Source of the DNA: Phycisphaeraceae bacterium
GTDB lineage: Bacteria > Planctomycetota > Phycisphaerae > Phycisphaerales > UBA1924
NCBI GenBank assembly: GCA_019636615.1
Contig: JAHBXF010000002.1
Span: 1,490,001-1,554,000 of the forward strand
Length of the DNA: 64,000 nucleotides
Reading direction: 5' to 3'
The position numbers and the translations under genes were made by a program. The notes under the pieces were generated by a model. The model was not told the DNA's origin. It was given only the letters and a program-made list of their open reading frames with translations, and searched no databases. Positions 59,599 through 64,000 of this stretch are shown in pieces. Each line of letters begins with the position of its first letter. Positions within the stretch are counted from its first letter, which is position 1.

Positions 59599-61478
59599 CG
59601 CTCGGCGTCGCCTCCGGTCGGGTGGAAGAACGGCGTAACGCCGGTGCGAAAGGTCTCAACGACGAGCGAGCGATCCAAGAATCGATTTCCTCGCTCGCAC
59701 GACGTCTCTGGCGCAAACAGACACGCGTGGCATGCCGCGCCGTGCACGGTCAGGCCATCCTGAGGCGGCAGATGCTCGGCGCAGAGCGGGTCGGAGGCGC
59801 AGATCCGATTCTGCTCAAGGAGATGGTCGATATGACGGCCGAGAGTGTCGGGCTCGCCGAGCGCGACCATGCCACCGAGGGTGCCTTCGCTGTCTGGCGC
59901 AGCTGTATAAAGGAGGATGCCTGCCATCGGGCCGCCCGGCTCCCCGGCATCGGCCGAATAGATCCGCTCACGGATACTGGCGGCGGGATAGCCACACTCG
60001 AGCGAGAACTGCCGCATGAGCGCATGGGAAAATGTGTGGAGAAGTGCATACCGGAGGCCGGGGAATCCTGCTGCCGGGTTCTTGATGCCGCGGCGATCGC
60101 GCCACTCACGGTGGGCTCGAGCAAAGGCGGCGGAGCGGGATTGGCATTCCGCGCTGTTGACCCAAGCCTCCAAGGTCGATTCGCGGAACCGGATGAATAG
60201 GCCCTCTCCGCGGACCTCAGACACAGGAACCCATCGCGGTGAATGTCGCGAGATAGGGGCCCGCTGCTCGGCCGGCATCTCATCGATCTCGGTGTACTCT
60301 CCCGGAGACTCGAGTCGCGTGAAGCCGACCATCGCGCGAACCTCGCGGAGGCGCTCAACCAGAACGACGTCCTCGAGAAGATGGCGATACTTGCTTGGCA
60401 CATCCACTCGCCGCAGCGTGAAATCTGGCCCCATGCGGGCATGTGTCGGGTCACGCAGCACGAGCCACTCTTCAGTCTTGAGGTCGTTGTAACCGTCAGC
60501 ACCACTTTGCTTTGGTTGGCGGCGAGCCTGAATCGCCTGCAGAATGCGATCGGCCGGGATTCCAGCGAACGCGAGGAGCTGCCCCATCTTCCGCAGGAGG
60601 TCGATATCCCTGATTTCGGCGATGTGTTGTAGGACGCGCCAGTGCTCCTCAACGAGGCGGTCGATGGGGTTTTCGGTGCTCGGGATGTGCAATGCTGAAA
60701 GCGTGATCGGGAACCAGCTGTTGGACGCCCCCAGCAGAATCGCTTTCACGCGCCCCTTGCATTCTTCGGTCTCGGTCTGCCGGAGGTGTGGGTGGAACCG
60801 TGAGCACGCTGGGAGCGGGATTCGCGGCGCGCGAGCGAAGGCATCGCCCATGCGGCGCTGAGCACCGCATTCCGTACAGCTCACTTCAATGTCCAGAGCT
60901 TCCCCAGACACACCAAACTCGCGCATCCGCAGCTTCGGTGCCGCGCACCCTGGCCCTCCGTGCACATAGGCAACCCATGGGAAGTCATCGAGGTGCCCGT
61001 GATCGCAGGCCACGAGGAATCGCGCTGGCAGCACGGTTGGTGGCTTGCCCCGTGCCCGGCTGCAGTTGGCGTGAACATACCGAACCCGGTCGGGCCGGAA
61101 CGTGTCCACTTTCAGTTCGAAGAGTCCGGATCTGATCTCCGCCAGGAGATTGCATCGCGGGCATCGCATCCACCTTGGAAACGGCGCGACCGGAACACCC
61201 ACCCGGGCATACTCCGAGAACGGGTTGGTTGCGGCCTCATCCGTATCCGGAGGCACCGGGGGCAGCATGAGTTTGCGTACGCTCGGGCCAAGCAGGGCGT
61301 TGACCGCCTGCAAGAGCCGAGGTTCGTACACCTCCTTCATGTGCTGTCGCCTCCACTCATCGATCCCCATCACCATTGCCGAGAGGTGGGGCAGATCGAT
61401 CACGCTCCCGATGCCGGTGGTAAACAAGAGCTGCGAGGGTCGCACTTCGCCGACCCGGACTGTCGTCATTCCGTTCAC
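59595..61478 (-). CDS. drmB: DISARM protein DrmB (DUF1998)
   Basis: A 627-residue protein. 'VRVGEVRPSQLLFTTGIGSVIDLPHLSAMVMG' is a typical DrmB N-terminus. Zinc-type cysteines appear in 'RCPRCNLLAEI', 'CDHGHLDDFPW', 'CTECGAQRRMG' and 'CHACLFAPETSCERGN'; the C-terminal DUF1998 signature includes 'ALLHTFSHALMRQFS'. DrmB works with the DrmA helicase as the core DISARM complex. It overlaps drmA by 4 bp and drmC by 4 bp. Confidence 0.9.
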   Translation of the reverse strand: MNGMTTVRVGEVRPSQLLFTTGIGSVIDLPHLSAMVMGIDEWRRQHMKEVYEPRLLQAVNALLGPSVRKLMLPPVPPDTDEAATNPFSEYARVGVPVAPFPRWMRCPRCNLLAEIRSGLFELKVDTFRPDRVRYVHANCSRARGKPPTVLPARFLVACDHGHLDDFPWVAYVHGGPGCAAPKLRMREFGVSGEALDIEVSCTECGAQRRMGDAFARAPRIPLPACSRFHPHLRQTETEECKGRVKAILLGASNSWFPITLSALHIPSTENPIDRLVEEHWRVLQHIAEIRDIDLLRKMGQLLAFAGIPADRILQAIQARRQPKQSGADGYNDLKTEEWLVLRDPTHARMGPDFTLRRVDVPSKYRHLLEDVVLVERLREVRAMVGFTRLESPGEYTEIDEMPAEQRAPISRHSPRWVPVSEVRGEGLFIRFRESTLEAWVNSAECQSRSAAFARAHREWRDRRGIKNPAAGFPGLRYALLHTFSHALMRQFSLECGYPAASIRERIYSADAGEPGGPMAGILLYTAAPDSEGTLGGMVALGEPDTLGRHIDHLLEQNRICASDPLCAEHLPPQDGLTVHGAACHACLFAPETSCERGNRFLDRSLVVETFRTGVTPFFHPTGGDAER

Positions 61479-64000
61479 AGCTGCACCTCCGCATCCAGAT
61501 CATCACCTTCGGGAACTTCGGGCACCGACACGTCGAGTTCCCGATCGTCCATGATCAGACCAACGGACGGCTCGACATCGCGTAGTGAGTTGAGACACGT
61601 GAAGGGTGAGCGTGAGCCCATCCCGGCCTTTTCGAGCAATCCTCGCGTAACGTCGTCTCGTTCGGACTGGTAACCCAATCGTGAGCCGCTGGAGCGGTCG
61701 GCGGCACGTGCCTGCCAGTGGTTCACGAGGCCCTTGAGCGATTCCTCGACTTCCCGACCGAGCTCTTCGCTTCCCGTTACCTGCGCGGCGCGGTCGCGGA
61801 TCTTTGCGATGGCCTGCGCGAAGAGCGGATCGTTGGGGTCGATCTGGCCAGCGGCGAGATTGGTGTTGTACTTTGTCTGACCCAACCTCACCATCGCAAC
61901 CAGGAGCGCCGCAACGCCACGGTCGATGGCACGGCTGGCGAAGGGCGTGACGGAGAGAGCCTCCACGTGCTTGTAGAAGGTGGCATGGAAGTGCTCGAAC
62001 CGCTCGTAGTGGGAAAGGTCTCGGGGCCGAGCCCAGTTGAGCACGGTGACGACCAAGCCCGCATGTGAACGGCCCACACGGCTCGTGGCCTGGATGTACT
62101 CGGCCGTGCTCTTGGGCTGCCCCGACACGACCATGAGCCCCAGCCGTTTGACGTCGACACCGACCGAAACCATGTTCGTCGCGAGCATCACGTCGATCGG
62201 GCCCGGCCCCACGACCTGTCCGGCACGTCGGGCTTGAAGTCGACGGGCATCCTCAACCGGATCGAAGCTCACTTCCAGACGATCGAGCGTGTCGGGAATC
62301 TCCGTGGAGGCCTTACGGGAGGTGAGTTCCTCCACGAACGGCTTCCGCCGGCGTGCGAGACCTCGCTGGTCCGTGTCCTCAAGTCGGGAAGCCACGTCGT
62401 CGTCCACGAGACGACGCATGCCACCGAGTTCGCGGAGGGAGTTGAAGTAGCCGACGAGGGTCATCCACGGATCTGCATGCACCCCGTACCCGGACCCCGG
62501 AGTGTCATACAGACGCTGCGACGCCGCGAGCAATGCAACGTACGTACGGATGAGCGCTGCCTTGAGGCGTTTACCGAACGCGCAGATCCCGATGTAGCGA
62601 CGGCCTGGGAACTCGTCGCTCGGCGGACGCTCCCTCGCGAAGAAGTTGTCGCTGGCGTCCAGACCGTGCGGCGGAAAGACTGCCACTTTCCGCTGGAAGA
62701 GGCTTCGAACCTGTTCGTGTGAGCGCCGGATTGTTGCCGTCGATGCGATGAGCTTTGGGCGAATCCGCTTGCCTTCGAACTCCCACGAGGCAAGTTCGTC
62801 AACGGCCGTTTCATAGAGCCCCATGAGCGATCCGAGGGGTCCACTGATCAGATGGAGTTCGTCTTGGATGATGAGATCCGGCGGCCGAAGGGGCGGATGC
62901 TCGATGGTCTTCGTCCCCGGGTGCCCGCCCGCGGCGGGGTGACGATCAGAATCCTCGAGGTCCGGCGATCGGAATCCGTGCCGAGGGCAAAGCCCACTCA
63001 CGCGGCCGAAGAGGGTCTGAACCTCTCCTTTCCAGGGCATCTGAGCGAACTTGTCGACCGTGGCGATCAGCAGCGTCGGCAGGCGGCGGTAGATTTCCTC
63101 GTCAACAACAACCGCTGGAATGCCCTCGCTGGGTGACTTGGCGGCGGAGAACGGGCAGCGCCCGAGGGGATCGCTGCAGAACATCAGCGTGCGGGCCGCG
63201 CCGCCCGGATACGGATCAACCCGGATGTCGCCCTGACCGCGGCGGATTTCGCATCCGCACCATGGGCAATGCTTGAGTTGGGCGGGAGATCCAAACGAGC
63301 CGCCCTGCCAGTGCCCGTGATCGCTTCGCAGCGCCTCGGCGCTCTGGGCAGTGGTGTTCGGCGTCGTCCTGTACCCGACCCACAGTCCAATCCGGAAAGG
63401 AGTCTGTCCCCAACTGGCGTCGCCGGCAGCGATGGCCTCCCGCCGCAGGAACTCGCATGCACAGATCAATGCTGACGCACGCTGGAACTGCTGGATCGTG
63501 AGAAGCCGCAGCGTGTACCGCATCAAGACCGCGACGCCGTCGGTGCCGACGTGTCCGCCCACCAATGGGCGCAGACGGCGGATCGCCATCGCGAACGCTG
63601 CCAAACCAAGGTACGCCTCGGTCTTTCCACCGCCGGTCGGAAACCAAAGGAGGTCGCCAGTCGCGGCCACCGGGTCGGTCCGATCGGGATGGTGCAGATC
63701 GGCGAGGGAAGGAAGGTTCAGCAGCACAAACGCCAGCTGGAACGGGAACCAGCGGCGGTTGGTCGGCTGGTCGCACTGCTCAGGCGTGACCGTTTGACCA
63801 CGCCGCCGCTCCTGCGCATAGATCGATCGTGTTCGCTGGAGCCACATCGCCCGATTCGCGAACGCAAAGGCCTTCGCGGCGTCCGGGGAACTCTGGAGGA
63901 GTGCGATGCCATCAACGATGCGCTGTCGGGCGGTGTCGCAGGCGGCAAGAGCTTCCTCTGCTGCCTGGCGGTGTGTATCCAGCCCGACGGCGGGATCGTC
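61475..64000 (-). CDS. drmA: DISARM helicase DrmA (partial, 5' end beyond the window)
   Basis: At least 841 residues of an SF2 helicase. The frame is open to the edge, and the upstream residues ('AFAFANRAMWLQRTRS') continue the family, so the Met encoded at 63847 is internal. Motif I is 'LWFPTGGGKTEAYLG', motif II 'LIIQDELHLISG' (DELH), then 'KLIASTATIRRS' (motif III-like) and 'QATSRVGRSHAGL' (motif VI). A zinc cluster 'CPWCGCEIRRGQ' sits after motif I. It would drive DNA translocation in the DISARM complex. Upstream genes (a methylase, and drmD in class 1) would lie beyond the window. Confidence 0.9.
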   Translation of the reverse strand, partial: DDPAVGLDTHRQAAEEALAACDTARQRIVDGIALLQSSPDAAKAFAFANRAMWLQRTRSIYAQERRRGQTVTPEQCDQPTNRRWFPFQLAFVLLNLPSLADLHHPDRTDPVAATGDLLWFPTGGGKTEAYLGLAAFAMAIRRLRPLVGGHVGTDGVAVLMRYTLRLLTIQQFQRASALICACEFLRREAIAAGDASWGQTPFRIGLWVGYRTTPNTTAQSAEALRSDHGHWQGGSFGSPAQLKHCPWCGCEIRRGQGDIRVDPYPGGAARTLMFCSDPLGRCPFSAAKSPSEGIPAVVVDEEIYRRLPTLLIATVDKFAQMPWKGEVQTLFGRVSGLCPRHGFRSPDLEDSDRHPAAGGHPGTKTIEHPPLRPPDLIIQDELHLISGPLGSLMGLYETAVDELASWEFEGKRIRPKLIASTATIRRSHEQVRSLFQRKVAVFPPHGLDASDNFFARERPPSDEFPGRRYIGICAFGKRLKAALIRTYVALLAASQRLYDTPGSGYGVHADPWMTLVGYFNSLRELGGMRRLVDDDVASRLEDTDQRGLARRRKPFVEELTSRKASTEIPDTLDRLEVSFDPVEDARRLQARRAGQVVGPGPIDVMLATNMVSVGVDVKRLGLMVVSGQPKSTAEYIQATSRVGRSHAGLVVTVLNWARPRDLSHYERFEHFHATFYKHVEALSVTPFASRAIDRGVAALLVAMVRLGQTKYNTNLAAGQIDPNDPLFAQAIAKIRDRAAQVTGSEELGREVEESLKGLVNHWQARAADRSSGSRLGYQSERDDVTRGLLEKAGMGSRSPFTCLNSLRDVEPSVGLIMDDRELDVSVPEVPEGDDLDAEVQL

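Noticed and set aside
61475..63847. DrmA starting at ATG 63847
   Set aside because: The frame is open to 64000 and the upstream residues continue the family pattern, so the gene is cut by the window edge.
1..64000. CRISPR arrays, tRNA or rRNA genes
   Set aside because: No regularly spaced repeats and no cloverleaf-like or rRNA-like stretch found by eye, including near the recombinase end where a tRNA attachment site could be expected.

Overview
The window is GC-rich DNA with dense, often overlapping genes. Several small proteins (the zinc-ribbon, DUF2924 and recombinase-partner types) resemble ones I associate with Planctomycetes, perhaps Phycisphaerae. That assignment is an inference from composition and protein style; there is no rRNA or housekeeping marker here.

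Region 1 (1 to about 29.55 kb) is an integrated tailed-phage-like element, cut by the left window edge. Read on the minus strand from the right it holds a recombination module (small ORF, DUF2924, large serine recombinase, small HTH protein); a cargo zone (two overlapping unknown genes and an AbiTii gene on the plus strand); a sigma-like gene; a replication/recombination module (RecA-like ATPase, DUF669, RusA, SF2 helicase, Prim-Pol); a ParB-domain DNA methyltransferase; and a head-tail module (terminase, portal, fused protease-capsid, DUF2190, connectors, tail tube, tail chaperone, tape measure). The chaperone pair carries a perfect -1 slippery heptamer directly before the first stop. A small plus-strand block of five genes (12.7-14.5 kb) opposes the structural genes.

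Region 2 (29.6-33.5 kb, minus strand) is a three-gene cassette: a 617-residue unknown protein, a DUF2325-like protein and a B12-binding radical SAM protein. I do not recognise this combination.

Region 3 (34.1-48.4 kb, plus strand) is a metal-efflux cluster: TolC-like outer membrane protein, CusB/CzcB-like adaptor, CusA/CzcA-like RND pump, two His-rich exported proteins, a Zn/Cd/Pb-type P-type ATPase, two Cys/His-containing small exported proteins, and a MacAB-like adaptor, ABC ATPase and permease. The permease is broken off at about 48.23 kb.

Region 4 (48.2-64 kb) is an accessory/defence island: a CRR6-like protein, a DDE transposase, an HTH protein, a Fic protein with tandem palindromic operators, and a tightly packed minus-strand operon. 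That operon encodes DISARM components DrmA (5' end outside the window), DrmB and DrmC, followed by a 1549-residue STAND-type NTPase with an N-terminal PD-(D/E)XK-like region and a Mrr-like nuclease. The DISARM core coupled to this nuclease-STAND/Mrr pair is the most striking candidate for an undescribed composite defence system; the radical SAM cassette and the prophage cargo pair are next.
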